Source: Lachnospiraceae bacterium
Lineage (GTDB): Bacteria; Bacillota; Clostridia; Lachnospirales; Lachnospiraceae
Assembly: GCA_017473115.1 (NCBI GenBank)
Contig: JAFUNC010000004.1
Location: 203,516-267,515 of the forward strand
Direction: 5' to 3'
Length of the DNA: 64,000 bases
The notes below the pieces were generated by a model that was not told where the DNA came from, searched no databases, and worked only from the letters and a program-made list of their open reading frames with translations. Below are positions 45,390 to 54,421 of this stretch, one piece after another. A program made the position numbers and the translations under genes. Within the stretch, counting starts at the first letter, position 1. Each line of letters starts with the position of its first letter.

Positions 45390-46316
45390 TCACTGCTTAC
45401 ATTTTTTATCCAACTTATTCCACAGTTTAAACGTCATGGGCCATACTCCGCCTGCTACTGCGGTAATCAGAAAATAGCGGATTCCGTCTGCAATAAAACT
45501 GCCGTTTAACAATGCATACAGCGGTTCTTTTAATCCGGACTTAATTGCAAGTAAAACCAAAAGTCCCGGTACTAATTTCAGGATTTGTACCCACCACACG
45601 CCTTTGGTCTCAAAATGCGTATAATGCACATCCATCTCATAGGAAAGCCATAAACCGAGAATACAACCGAGAATTTTATAAGCATTTTTCACACCGCTTT
45701 CATAGTTGTGCATATCAATGTCCACAGGGAAAGGATATAACAATACAAATGCCAGAAATGCTACTGCAATTACGAGCAACACACCCATAAAGCAACGCAT
45801 ATATTTCGGCTTCTCAAGTACTTTTCCGATGATGGGATATAATCCAAAAACCAACACCAACGCTATCACAATGGATACACCCACGTCTGCCGGCGTATGT
45901 ACACCGAGATACATTCTTGACAACGGAACCAAAACACACAATATAATACAAATAATACGTATCCAATTATTCTTACAAACTCTGGCAATACCGCCGTACA
46001 TACCGACTGCGGTCTGGGTATGTCCGCTCGGAAACGAATATCCCGTCGCCTCCGCTCTCGCACTTTCTACAATGGTAAAATTGGGATCTTTTACCCAAGG
46101 TCTCGGAATTCGGAACCATAATTTCAGAAACTGATTTGTGACCATTCCCATAAAACCCACGAAAAGAAGATAATATCCTTTCTTTTTATCAATGCACCAG
46201 AAGAAAAGAAGTCCTACCAATATAAAAATAGTCTCCTCTCCCATATGTGTCACTGCTGAGAAAAAAGCATCTGCGACAGGTGTTCTGATACCTTCCAAAA
46301 ATCTTAAGAATTCCAT
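45390..46316 (-). CDS. PAP2 family membrane phosphatase
   Basis: A 308-residue polytopic membrane phosphatase. The three PAP2 signatures are present: KLWFRIPRP (motif 1), YSFPSGHTQ (motif 2) and SRMYLGVHTPADV (motif 3). Such enzymes dephosphorylate phosphatidic acid or undecaprenyl pyrophosphate. The ATG at 46314-46316 has GGGAGGA; it overlaps the end of the upstream gene by 13 bases, so translation is probably coupled. The C-terminal half has extra membrane segments beyond the core fold. Confidence 0.92.
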   Translation of the reverse strand: MEFLRFLEGIRTPVADAFFSAVTHMGEETIFILVGLLFFWCIDKKKGYYLLFVGFMGMVTNQFLKLWFRIPRPWVKDPNFTIVESARAEATGYSFPSGHTQTAVGMYGGIARVCKNNWIRIICIILCVLVPLSRMYLGVHTPADVGVSIVIALVLVFGLYPIIGKVLEKPKYMRCFMGVLLVIAVAFLAFVLLYPFPVDIDMHNYESGVKNAYKILGCILGLWLSYEMDVHYTHFETKGVWWVQILKLVPGLLVLLAIKSGLKEPLYALLNGSFIADGIRYFLITAVAGGVWPMTFKLWNKLDKKCKQ

Positions 46317-46984
46317 ATATCCTCCCACGTAAACCATTCAAAGTATTCTTCTCTCTTATATTCTTCCCAATGGCCGTCAAAATAATAGCCCACGTACAGG
46401 CCGTCTTCATCCCACTTCAGGTTATATTCACCATCATTCTGGTATCCGTCATCCGTGCCGCAACGGCCGATTTGGTAAGCAATATTGCCTTTCTCAACCT
46501 GATATACATGAATGCCGCCGGTTTTCAAATTAGAAGTCTCGCAGATTACTATGGTATGTTCCCCGCATTCATATTCAAAGTATTGTCTGCTTTCCCAGAA
46601 ATCCGCATAATTATAACTTCCCAATCGCACCCCGATCAATGCAACCACAAGACTATACAATCCTAATACAATACCGATTCCGACTCTTCTGGCAAAAATA
46701 ATATTTGCAACCTTTCGTTGCTCCGCTTGCTTTATTTTATACGCTTTACGACAACAATATCCAAAGAAAAAGAATGATATCAGCCATGTTAAAACTGCAA
46801 TCACGCCAAAAATCGCTTTACAAATCGGCACCACGCTCTGCCCCGGAATGTAAAAGAAAAATCCCGGAATATTACTCGGACTAAATGAATTGGCGATACA
46901 AGCCCATAAAACTATGGTATTCATACAGGACCACTTCAGTGTCATTCTTTTATACAATGTAATGTTTCGTTCTGTTTTATCCAT
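46304..46984 (-). CDS. Membrane protein of unknown function
   Basis: A 226-residue protein with three hydrophobic segments (about 18-50, 55-80, 100-122) and a C-terminal acidic, aromatic-rich domain (about 125-226, with repeated EYFEWF/YVGYYFDGHWEEYK-type stretches) likely outside the membrane. I recognise no family. It overlaps the PAP2 gene and has AGAGG before its ATG, so the two form a small operon. Confidence 0.72.
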   Translation of the reverse strand: MDKTERNITLYKRMTLKWSCMNTIVLWACIANSFSPSNIPGFFFYIPGQSVVPICKAIFGVIAVLTWLISFFFFGYCCRKAYKIKQAEQRKVANIIFARRVGIGIVLGLYSLVVALIGVRLGSYNYADFWESRQYFEYECGEHTIVICETSNLKTGGIHVYQVEKGNIAYQIGRCGTDDGYQNDGEYNLKWDEDGLYVGYYFDGHWEEYKREEYFEWFTWEDIWNS

Positions 46985-47090
46985 AAAAACCTCTGTAAAG
47001 GATATATACCATGTATACGCTACCTATACATTATATTCATTTGAAAATAAAATTGCAATGTATTGAAAATTGAGCCCGACTTTGAATGCA

Positions 47091-47119
47091 TTGACATGTC
47101 TATTGCATATGCATATAAT
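47091..47119 (+). promoter_or_regulatory. Consensus sigma-A promoter of the EFR1 gene
   Basis: TTGACA (47091-47096), 17 bases, then TATAAT (47114-47119). Both hexamers are perfect, 28 bases before the start codon. Confidence 0.9.
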
Positions 47120-47147
47120 ATGAATATTGCTTACATATTTGGAGGTT

Positions 47148-47945
47148 ATGATGGTTCTCTACTATTCTGCAACAGGAAATACCGAATATATCGCACAGGA
47201 AATTGCACGCCGCCTTGATGACGAGTGCATCGATTTGCTGAATCGCATTAAAAATCACGATTACAGTGAACTGCATTCCGAAAAGCCCTTTATTATATGC
47301 GCCCCGGTTTACGTATGCGAAATGCCGCGTTTTATGAGTAAATATCTGAAAAAACAGACTTTTAGCGGTAACCGAAATGTATATTTTATCTTTACCAGCG
47401 GCGGATACTGCGGCATCTCCGGCCAACTTGCCAAATGGATGTTTCGTAAGAAAAAAATGAACTATATGGGGCGTGCAGAATTCAAAATGCCCCGCAACTA
47501 TGTGGCAAATGATTCTTATCCCATGCTTGCCAAAGAAGAGGTTGAAGAACGTATCACCAATTCCTATAAAATGATTGCGCCGGTAGTAGAAACCATTCAA
47601 AGCGGTAATAAATTAAAAGCGCGACATATCTTTCTGTTTGAAACCATTATTACCCTGCCCTTTAATCCGGTATGGTGCAAATATAAACTTCTTGCGAAAG
47701 ATTTTTATTCAACAGATGCCTGTATCGGATGCGGGAAATGCGTAAAATTATGTCCTTTAAACAACATCACGTTGAAAGATAAAGCCCCTGTTTGGAGTGA
47801 TCATTGCTCCCATTGTATGGCCTGTATCGGCAACTGCCCTACCCGTGCAATTGAATATGGCAACATTACACAAGAAAAGGAGCAATATAATTTCGGTAAG
47901 TATAAATATGTGGCAGATGCTTTGTCGAAAGATACTTTAAAATAG
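47148..47945 (+). CDS. EFR1-family flavodoxin-ferredoxin fusion
   Basis: A 265-residue redox protein. The N-terminal flavodoxin-like part starts MVLYYSATGNTEYIAQ (FMN phosphate loop); the C-terminal part carries two 4Fe-4S motifs, CIGCGKCVKLCP and CSHCMACIGNCP. The family is common in Clostridia and is thought to move electrons from ferredoxin pools; partners are unknown. I start at the ATG at 47148 after GGAGGTT, seven codons inside a longer frame without an RBS. It has a consensus promoter and its own terminator. Confidence 0.93.
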   Translation: MMVLYYSATGNTEYIAQEIARRLDDECIDLLNRIKNHDYSELHSEKPFIICAPVYVCEMPRFMSKYLKKQTFSGNRNVYFIFTSGGYCGISGQLAKWMFRKKKMNYMGRAEFKMPRNYVANDSYPMLAKEEVEERITNSYKMIAPVVETIQSGNKLKARHIFLFETIITLPFNPVWCKYKLLAKDFYSTDACIGCGKCVKLCPLNNITLKDKAPVWSDHCSHCMACIGNCPTRAIEYGNITQEKEQYNFGKYKYVADALSKDTLK

Positions 47946-47960
47946 TTGTATATTATATAT

Positions 47961-48004
47961 AAAAACACGATAAGCCGGTTCGTCCAACTTATCGTGTTTC
48001 TTTT
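47961..48004. terminator. Bidirectional terminator
   Basis: AAACACGATAAG pairs perfectly with CTTATCGTGTTT around a 13-15-base loop, with A-tract before and CTTTTT after. It separates convergent genes. Confidence 0.9.
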
Positions 48005-48765
48005 TACCAGCCCAAATCCATCAGCCAGTTATTTAACAGTCTCTCACGGTCCTTCTCCTGAACATCGTTCCCTTTCGGACTGTTATACTCGCCCTTGATA
48101 TTACCGTCCACAATATACAACACACGGGAACACTTTGCCGCCACTTTGGCATCATGAGTTACCATCATAATAGTGGTTCCCTCTTCATTTAATTTCACCA
48201 ATTCTTTCATTACTTCATTGGATGCGGTTCTGTTTAAGGCACCTGTAGGCTCATCCGCAAATAAAACCTTGGGCTTGTTAATCATACTTCTGCAAATGCA
48301 GGCTCTCTGCAACTGTCCGCCTGACACTTCATTGATATCATTGTCTGCTACTTCAATAATATCAAGTTTACGCATTAAGTCTTCGCCACGTTTCGTCTTC
48401 TCTTTCTTGCTTTCCTTGGTCTTTTTACTTTCCATTGCAGGCAATACAATATTATCCAAAATCGTCAAATTCTTCATCATATACATCTGCTGGAAGATAA
48501 AACCCATCTCATCCAAACGCAAAGACGCCAATTCGTTGCTTTTTAACTTGGTGATATCCTTACCGTCAAATACAACACTTCCGCCGGTAGCACCATCCAT
48601 TCCGGATACCGCATATAAAAGTGTGGATTTGCCGGAGCCGGAAGGCCCCATAATTGCTACCATTTCACCGTCTTCTACCTTAAAATTCACATTCTTTAAC
48701 ACATTGTTCTGTCTTTTATTTACAACATAGGTTTTACACAAATCTTTTACTTCCAAAACTGCCAT
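48004..48765 (-). CDS. ABC transporter ATPase (MacB/LolD-like)
   Basis: A 253-residue ATPase with Walker A GPSGSGKST, Q-loop in GFIFQQMYMM, signature SGGQLQRA, Walker B VLFADEPTGALN and the H-loop VTHDAKVA. These details place it in the MacB/LolD/BceA group that pairs with FtsX-type permeases. The start is the ATG at 48763-48765 after GGAGG. It lies 33 bases after the permease gene and forms one transporter with it. Confidence 0.95.
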   Translation of the reverse strand: MAVLEVKDLCKTYVVNKRQNNVLKNVNFKVEDGEMVAIMGPSGSGKSTLLYAVSGMDGATGGSVVFDGKDITKLKSNELASLRLDEMGFIFQQMYMMKNLTILDNIVLPAMESKKTKESKKEKTKRGEDLMRKLDIIEVADNDINEVSGGQLQRACICRSMINKPKVLFADEPTGALNRTASNEVMKELVKLNEEGTTIMMVTHDAKVAAKCSRVLYIVDGNIKGEYNSPKGNDVQEKDRERLLNNWLMDLGW

Positions 48766-48798
48766 TTCATTTTCCTCCATTTAGTTGATGACACATAA

Positions 48799-51165
48799 TT
48801 ATTCAATATTTGCTGTGTCGCTACTTTTTATTGTCTTTGTATAAAGAGCGGTCATCCAGGTTACTACCACCGTCATTCCGAGAACAATTCCGGGGTACAG
48901 CAAGAAAATCTGTAACGGGTCAATGTTGAAATCCACATCAACCGCACCCATAATTCCAAAAATCGGTGTAATACACAGTTCCGTCATAGGAATGGAAAGT
49001 GCTGCTGCAAATACTACCGCAATCAAACCTACCAATCCAAATCGACATACATGCCACTTCATAATCGCACTGTCTTTAAAACCAATTGCTTTTAAAATAG
49101 CAATCTGACTCTTTTCATCCGCAATAAAACTTCTTTCCATTAAGATCGTTACAAGAATTACTACAACCAGTGTGATGCCAAGTAATAAGAACTGCACGCT
49201 TTCCAAAGTACCGGCCACTCCCGTACAATCTATACAATACTCTGTAGCATTCATGACGTTTTCACAATCAAATACTTCTTTCACACGCTCTTTACGAAGT
49301 TCGATTTCCGCTTCCGCAGGTTCATCCAAGAAATCAATCTGATATGCCATTGTTGCTGAAATATGTCCAAAATCCGTGGGCGCATCCTCATGTAATCGGA
49401 TAATTTCGCCCAATTGGTTTAAGGTTTGATAATATGCCGTAACCATACATTCCATATCTTCCTCACCAAAATGAACGGTAATTGTATCACCTATTTGGGC
49501 GCCGGTCAGTTCAGAAATCTGGGGTGTAATTGCAATCTCGTATTTATTTTCAGGTGCCGCGCCTTCCAAATATACATATTCGTCACAATCAGTATTCAAG
49601 CCCTGCTGACAGGAAAATACATAATCATTTCCGTTAAAAGTCATAGGATACTTATACTGAATTTCAATACATAACTCTGCCGGCGTTCCTGCTTCCCTAA
49701 GTTCCTCTTCTGTTTCGCTCAGTATGTCCTGCATATCCTCTTTTGTACCGGTCATCATAGAACTCGTAAGCGCCTCTGCATCATTTACATACAGATCACT
49801 CTCAGTTACTAATGTACTTAAAAGATTCGGACTTTTCATGGTTGCCGTAGTATTTACCAGCATTAACACAAACAAGGTACAAAGACTAAAGGAAATCATA
49901 ATAGTCAGATATCTTTTGGGGTTGCTAAGAATATCATTCAACGCCATAAAGATGGCATTTCCTGCCGGAAATTTCTGAATTCGCAAAACAGTTTTGTTTT
50001 TATATCGTTCTCCGGTCTGTCCATTACGGATCGCATCTACCGGAGTAGATTTCTTCACTTTACCGGTACAAAGATATGCAAAGAAAACAATAATACAAAC
50101 GACCAAAACAGCACCCAATGCATTGATAAGGATTGCATTGTCATTTCCAAGCATCATCTTTTTATTAACGGAATCCAGTAAAAGTTTCCCGAACGGAATG
50201 CTTGCAAAGAAACCGCAGATTGCACCTGCAATGGCAAGCATCAAATATTTTACAATATATAAACTTCTGATTTTACCGTTGGATAATCCAATCGCCTTCA
50301 TAACACCGATTTCACGATATTCTTCCGAAATTGTAAATGTAATAGTGAATTTCAGTACTACAAAGGACACAATAATAAGACATACGCTTAATATGAGTAC
50401 AATAAAAGCAAGAATCATATCCATTACATAAGTGGTTTTAATAACTGCGCGAGTTCCATCAAATGCCACATTGGAAACTTTTGTCATTGCTGACTTTACT
50501 GCCCCTAAATCATTCGTATCAATATAGCAAATTTCACCGCTGTAATTATTAACAATCTCTTCATTCAGAAGAATTGTATTCATATCTTCTTCGCTCATAA
50601 CAAATCGTGAATTACCCATAAAATCAGAACCTAAAAGTGCATCTTTCGCTATTCCGTCAATAACAAATTCAAGTTCTGTTCCGCTATGTTCAAAACAAAT
50701 TACATCGCCGGGCTCTAATCCGTTATCTTCCATAAAACTGCCTTTTACATAAACATATCCCTGTTCAACATCCGTAATCGGCTCGTTATCCATATTAAAA
50801 AATGTAATCTTTGAATCTTCTATAGACTGATAAATTGGCGTACTGTTAAGTTCGGTTTTCTCACCGTCCTCCAAAGTAATATCACTTTGCGATCCAAATA
50901 CAACAAGTTCCAAGCGATAATCTTCTATTGCTTCTTCTGTTTCCAGCATCTCATCAAGGGCACCAACCGCGCCATCACCCATCGTTATGATGATAAAATC
51001 ACCCACACCGGCCTTATCCAGATAATAATCGGTGCCGTTCATTACGGTAATCACGTTATTGATACCGCTGGCCACAAACATGGTTGCCAATATAATGAAC
51101 AAAAAGAGAATAATGTTCATTGTCTTTTTTCTTTTTAAATCATTTTTTAAGATATGAAATATCAT
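48799..51165 (-). CDS. FtsX-like ABC transporter permease
   Basis: A 788-residue permease with two similar halves. In order: one N-terminal membrane segment, an extracellular domain (about 30-245), three segments, a short cytosolic linker with PVDAIRNG, another segment, a second extracellular domain (about 450-660) and three final segments. This two-FtsX-domain layout is typical of mechanotransmission or lipid/peptide-detoxifying ABC systems. The ATG at 51163-51165 has AAAGGAG. The histidine kinase and response regulator at 53-55 kb are near but separated by trpB, so a functional link is uncertain. Confidence 0.9.
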   Translation of the reverse strand: MIFHILKNDLKRKKTMNIILFLFIILATMFVASGINNVITVMNGTDYYLDKAGVGDFIIITMGDGAVGALDEMLETEEAIEDYRLELVVFGSQSDITLEDGEKTELNSTPIYQSIEDSKITFFNMDNEPITDVEQGYVYVKGSFMEDNGLEPGDVICFEHSGTELEFVIDGIAKDALLGSDFMGNSRFVMSEEDMNTILLNEEIVNNYSGEICYIDTNDLGAVKSAMTKVSNVAFDGTRAVIKTTYVMDMILAFIVLILSVCLIIVSFVVLKFTITFTISEEYREIGVMKAIGLSNGKIRSLYIVKYLMLAIAGAICGFFASIPFGKLLLDSVNKKMMLGNDNAILINALGAVLVVCIIVFFAYLCTGKVKKSTPVDAIRNGQTGERYKNKTVLRIQKFPAGNAIFMALNDILSNPKRYLTIMISFSLCTLFVLMLVNTTATMKSPNLLSTLVTESDLYVNDAEALTSSMMTGTKEDMQDILSETEEELREAGTPAELCIEIQYKYPMTFNGNDYVFSCQQGLNTDCDEYVYLEGAAPENKYEIAITPQISELTGAQIGDTITVHFGEEDMECMVTAYYQTLNQLGEIIRLHEDAPTDFGHISATMAYQIDFLDEPAEAEIELRKERVKEVFDCENVMNATEYCIDCTGVAGTLESVQFLLLGITLVVVILVTILMERSFIADEKSQIAILKAIGFKDSAIMKWHVCRFGLVGLIAVVFAAALSIPMTELCITPIFGIMGAVDVDFNIDPLQIFLLYPGIVLGMTVVVTWMTALYTKTIKSSDTANIE

Positions 51166-51245
51166 TTCGTAACTCCTTTCTCTTGTTCTGAACTCATCAT
51201 ACAAGAGAAATTATTAAATAATCATTAAATTGACATTGCTTTCTT

Positions 51246-51269
51246 CTTGTGCTATTTTTATAACACAAG
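51246..51269. repeat. Inverted repeat upstream of the FtsX permease gene
   Basis: CTTGTG and CACAAG arms (with a further TAT/ATA pairing inside) form a short interrupted palindrome about 80 bases before the permease start. It could be an operator. No further gene is visible in 51166-51357. Confidence 0.35.
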
Positions 51270-51357
51270 TTCGAAATCTCTTTTAATTCCGTCGTTTAGA
51301 TGGGTCGAGTAATTTGGGACTTTTTTATTTTAAATTATAATATTATATATTAAATCA

Positions 51358-51392
51358 AGCCGGCCATTCAATATAAAAGAATAGCCGGCTGT
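51358..51392. terminator. Terminator hairpin near the end of trpB
   Basis: AGCCGGC-ATTC pairs with GAAT-GCCGGCT around nine bases with one A-C mismatch. GTTTTTATT follows on plus; on minus the tract is TTGATTT, so it is weaker as a trpB terminator. Confidence 0.7.
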
Positions 51393-51427
51393 TTTTATTG
51401 GATATATTCAATTCGGAAAACTGAAAT

Positions 51428-52648
51428 TTACTTTATTCCATACTTCTCAATAATATAATCCATATCCTTATCTCCTCTACCTGAAAGATTAATAAGAATA
51501 GTGCCTTTACCCATTTGCTTAGCCAACTTCACGCCATAAGCAACTGCATGAGAACTTTCGATTGCCGGAATAATGCCTTCCATTCGTGAAAGTTCAAAAA
51601 ATGCATCTATCGTTTCATCATCACTTACCACATCATATTTAACTCTGCCAAGGTCATGTAAAAAAGCGTGTTCCGGTCCGGATGACGGATAATCAAGACC
51701 ACTTGCAACGGAATACACCGGAGCAGGATCTCCCTTTTCATCCTTTAGCATAATACTATTAAAACCATGCATGATACCTTCTTCTCCATAGGTAAGACTG
51801 GCTGCATGTTCACCAAGAGCAGTACCTCTTCCGAGTGGCTCAACACCATAAATATCAACCGGATCATTTAAGAATCCGGAAAACAATCCCATAGCATTAG
51901 AACCACCACCCACGCAGGCAACAACCGCATCCGGCAATTCCCCTGTCATTTCTACGAATTGTTCTCTTGCCTCAATTCCTACCACACTCTGAAAATCCCT
52001 AACCATCATAGGAAACGGATGTGGCCCCACAACAGAACCAATACAATAAATCGCATCCTTATATTCTTTACAGTATGCCATAAACGCTGCATCAACAGCT
52101 TCTTTGAGTGTTTGTAATCCATCTGTCACTTCTATAACTTTGGCACCAAGTATTTTCATTCTCGCAACATTAGGTGCTTGTTTTTTTATATCCACAGCTC
52201 CCATATAGATGTCGCACTCCAATCCAAAATAGGCTGCGGCTGTTGCAAGTGCAACACCATGCTGACCGGCTCCGGTCTCTGCGATAACCTTTTTCTTTCC
52301 CATATACTTTGCAAGAAGAACTTCTCCCATACAATGATTCAACTTATGTGCGCCCGTATGATTTAAATCCTCTCGCTTTACATAAAGTTGGACTCCCGTT
52401 CCAATCTTATCAGATAACCTTGCCAGATGCGAAATCGGTGTAGGTCTGCCCTGAAACTCCTTACGGATACGACGCAGTTCACTAATAAATTTTCTCGACT
52501 TACATATCGTCTGATATGCTTCACTGATTTCATTCATAGCGGTTTGTAATTCCGGTGGTATATAAGAGCCGCCATATTTTCCAAAATACCCATTAGCATC
52601 CGGGTAATTTTTAAAGTAAGTGTCAAATTCAATATTATTATACATCAT
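51428..52648 (-). CDS. trpB: Stand-alone tryptophan synthase beta subunit
   Basis: The PLP enzyme that condenses indole with serine to give tryptophan. The 406 residues show the PLP lysine in [10 protein letters not shown], the ETGAGQHG loop with the catalytic Glu, GGGSNAMG (phosphate loop) and a C-terminal SGRGDKD. The start is the ATG at 52646-52648 after GGAGGATAATACT. No trpA or other trp gene is nearby, so the likely use is salvage of exogenous indole. Expression is controlled by an upstream T-box and a Trp-containing leader peptide. Confidence 0.96.
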   Translation of the reverse strand: MMYNNIEFDTYFKNYPDANGYFGKYGGSYIPPELQTAMNEISEAYQTICKSRKFISELRRIRKEFQGRPTPISHLARLSDKIGTGVQLYVKREDLNHTGAHKLNHCMGEVLLAKYMGKKKVIAETGAGQHGVALATAAAYFGLECDIYMGAVDIKKQAPNVARMKILGAKVIEVTDGLQTLKEAVDAAFMAYCKEYKDAIYCIGSVVGPHPFPMMVRDFQSVVGIEAREQFVEMTGELPDAVVACVGGGSNAMGLFSGFLNDPVDIYGVEPLGRGTALGEHAASLTYGEEGIMHGFNSIMLKDEKGDPAPVYSVASGLDYPSSGPEHAFLHDLGRVKYDVVSDDETIDAFFELSRMEGIIPAIESSHAVAYGVKLAKQMGKGTILINLSGRGDKDMDYIIEKYGIK

Positions 52649-52700
52649 AGTATTATCCTCCAATTTTGATTATTGTTTCATTAACTGTTTCCTATCTGTC

Positions 52701-52748
52701 CTATTCATATTTTCCGGCGCATAAGCGCCACCACAATTTTAGCACCAT
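52701..52748 (-). CDS. Trp-rich leader peptide (15 aa) upstream of trpB
   Basis: The frame encodes MVLKLWWRLCAGKYE, with two adjacent Trp codons (TGG at 52731-52733 and 52728-52730). AGGAGGTG stands six bases before its ATG, as strong as any RBS in the window. A small hairpin (GGCGC/GCGCC, 52716-52729) begins at the second Trp codon. It sits between the T-box terminator and trpB. Ribosome stalling at the Trp codons would sense charged tRNA-Trp, similar in logic to the rtpA leader peptide of B. subtilis. The size and tandem Trp make chance unlikely. Confidence 0.72.
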   Translation of the reverse strand: MVLKLWWRLCAGKYE

Positions 52749-52774
52749 GCTTCACACCTCCTGGTAATATAATC

Positions 52775-52819
52775 ATTCTTCTGTCAATGAAGCATAAAAA
52801 ACGTCCTTGACAGAAGAAT
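52775..52819 (-). promoter_or_regulatory. Alternative hairpin that competes with the T-box terminator
   Basis: On the RNA, ATTCTTCTGTCAA (52807-52819, containing most of the terminator's 3' arm) is perfectly complementary to TTGACAGAAGAAT (52775-52787) downstream of the U-run. The 13-bp stem has a 19-base loop. It cannot form together with the terminator. Confidence 0.6.
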
Positions 52820-53109
52820 AAAATCTGTCAAGGACGAATACGATACTTAATTAAAAGATACACGCTCCGCGGTGCCACCTTGATTTACAGCTATGTTGCT
52901 GTACACTTAGCAGGATACCAACATATCCCCGGCAACTGACGTATGCCCAAACGTCGCAGAATACTAGGTGCGTATATACACTTTTGGCTGCGCCCTCAGC
53001 GGTCCATTTGACAACTTGTTTCTCACCTGATTCTCAGCACCACAGGCTCTCTGTAAAGGCATCATTGCCGTTATCTCCGCTTCAACGGTTTATATAATAT
53101 ATTAAATTA
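52796..53109 (-). promoter_or_regulatory. Tryptophan T-box riboswitch
   Basis: The leader RNA carries the T-box core AAGGTGGCACCGCGG (52867-52881). A perfect 13-bp terminator follows (CGTCCTTGACAGA at 52824-52836 on one side, 52802-52814 on the other) with six U residues. CAAGG of the core can pair with CCTTG of the terminator to make the antiterminator. In stem I the 3' side of the specifier loop reads AAATGGACCGC; TGG (53004-53006) is the Trp codon. Uncharged tRNA-Trp would prevent termination and allow trpB expression. Confidence 0.93.
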
Positions 53110-53115
53110 TTTTGA

Positions 53116-53144
53116 ATTATAGAACCAGTTTTTTTATATGTCAA
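53116..53144 (-). promoter_or_regulatory. Consensus promoter of the T-box/trpB transcript
   Basis: On the minus strand TTGACA (53139-53144), 17 bases, TATAAT (53116-53121), both perfect. The start point would be near 53109. Confidence 0.9.
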
Positions 53145-53185
53145 GTAGTTTTTCAATCTCTTATGAAACTTCAAATTTGTCAACC

Positions 53186-54421
53186 TTACGCTTTCCTTAC
53201 AACTACCGTCACCGTAAAACTCTCTTCACCGCTCTTGGCATAAACTTCCCCGTCCATTTTATGCATCAATGTTTTACAAATGTATAATCCAAGGCCGTTT
53301 CCTTTCACACCGTGACTATTGCTTCCCCTGTAAAAAGAGTCAAAAAGGTTCGGCAATTCCTCATTTTTTAATCCATTGCCGGAATTCTCAATATGAATCA
53401 ACTTGCAGTCTTCTTCATCCTCAAATGTAATGCGGACACTTCGCCCGTCACCGTATTTGATGGCATTCTCCATAATGTTCTGAAGAACTTCAATTAAACG
53501 GTTCTGATCGCCTTTTAAGAGACATTCGTCAAAACTTCCCACAGTAAAATCCGTATGAACAACCGATAATTTCTCCCGATAATACGCCTGAATCGAATCA
53601 ATAACCGCAGACAAATACACTTCGCCATTCTTCACTTCCAAATTTAGAAAATCCTCTCTGGACGCAGTTACAATTTCATCTACATAACCTTTGATTTCTT
53701 TGACATTTCGCGCAATTCCCTGCAGGGCCTCATCGCGCTTCTCTTTCGTATCATATAAATCTTCCGCCAAAGCCTTGGAATACAATTCGATAGATGACAA
53801 CGGGGTCTTGATATCATGAGACAAAGATAGAATCAAGGTCTTGCGGTCCTTTTGGAATTCCAGTTCTTTCTCTTTATTGTCTTCCAACTTTTCACGAAGC
53901 ATATCCATGCCCCAAAGGAAACGTCCGAACAACTTGCTCTTTTCTTCCTTTACGGGGGTGGACAAATTACCCTTTGCCAATTCGTAAGATAAATTGCTCA
54001 TGGCATGGAAAGGCTTCAGTACTTTTCTATACACGTATATAAGCACCACGACGGTAATAAGCATCATTCCAACCAAGGCAATATTCATCCAAATAATAAT
54101 ATTGCGCTCTTGGTTTGCACGGTATTCAATTCGATATAAATTGTCGTTGATTTCTTCTACCACATAGTCATTGTTGCAAGTCTCTTCCGACTTAAAAACA
54201 GCAACTTTTACAATGGTTTCATAGGCGGATAAATCCATTGTCTCAACCTGTTCCACCGTTAAGTTCTGCTCCTCAATTTCTCTTGCTACGCGGGCAGTTT
54301 CCACGCGGTAAAGACGCCCTGTATCGCTTTCGCTTTGATGAATATAGATTCCGTTACAAAGCAAAACCAAAACAACCTCTATGATTAAAATCAAACAAAC
54401 AAAGCCTTTAAATCTATTCAA
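53186..54421 (-). CDS. Sensor histidine kinase
   Basis: A 411-residue membrane kinase: two membrane segments (about 5-25 and 108-130) flank an extracellular sensor of about 80 residues, then HAMP, a dimerisation domain with the H-box SLSHDIKTPLS, and a catalytic domain with the N-box NIMENAIKYG and the G-box GNGLGLYICK. It overlaps the response regulator gene by eight bases. No terminator is visible before the trpB promoter, so read-through towards the T-box is possible. The signal is unknown. Confidence 0.95.
   Translation of the reverse strand: MNRFKGFVCLILIIEVVLVLLCNGIYIHQSESDTGRLYRVETARVAREIEEQNLTVEQVETMDLSAYETIVKVAVFKSEETCNNDYVVEEINDNLYRIEYRANQERNIIIWMNIALVGMMLITVVVLIYVYRKVLKPFHAMSNLSYELAKGNLSTPVKEEKSKLFGRFLWGMDMLREKLEDNKEKELEFQKDRKTLILSLSHDIKTPLSSIELYSKALAEDLYDTKEKRDEALQGIARNVKEIKGYVDEIVTASREDFLNLEVKNGEVYLSAVIDSIQAYYREKLSVVHTDFTVGSFDECLLKGDQNRLIEVLQNIMENAIKYGDGRSVRITFEDEEDCKLIHIENSGNGLKNEELPNLFDSFYRGSNSHGVKGNGLGLYICKTLMHKMDGEVYAKSGEESFTVTVVVRKA

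Noticed and set aside
51250-51340. A GTTCGAAATC stretch resembling a tRNA T-arm
   Set aside because: The flanking bases do not pair as a T-stem and no anticodon or D-arm can be drawn upstream.
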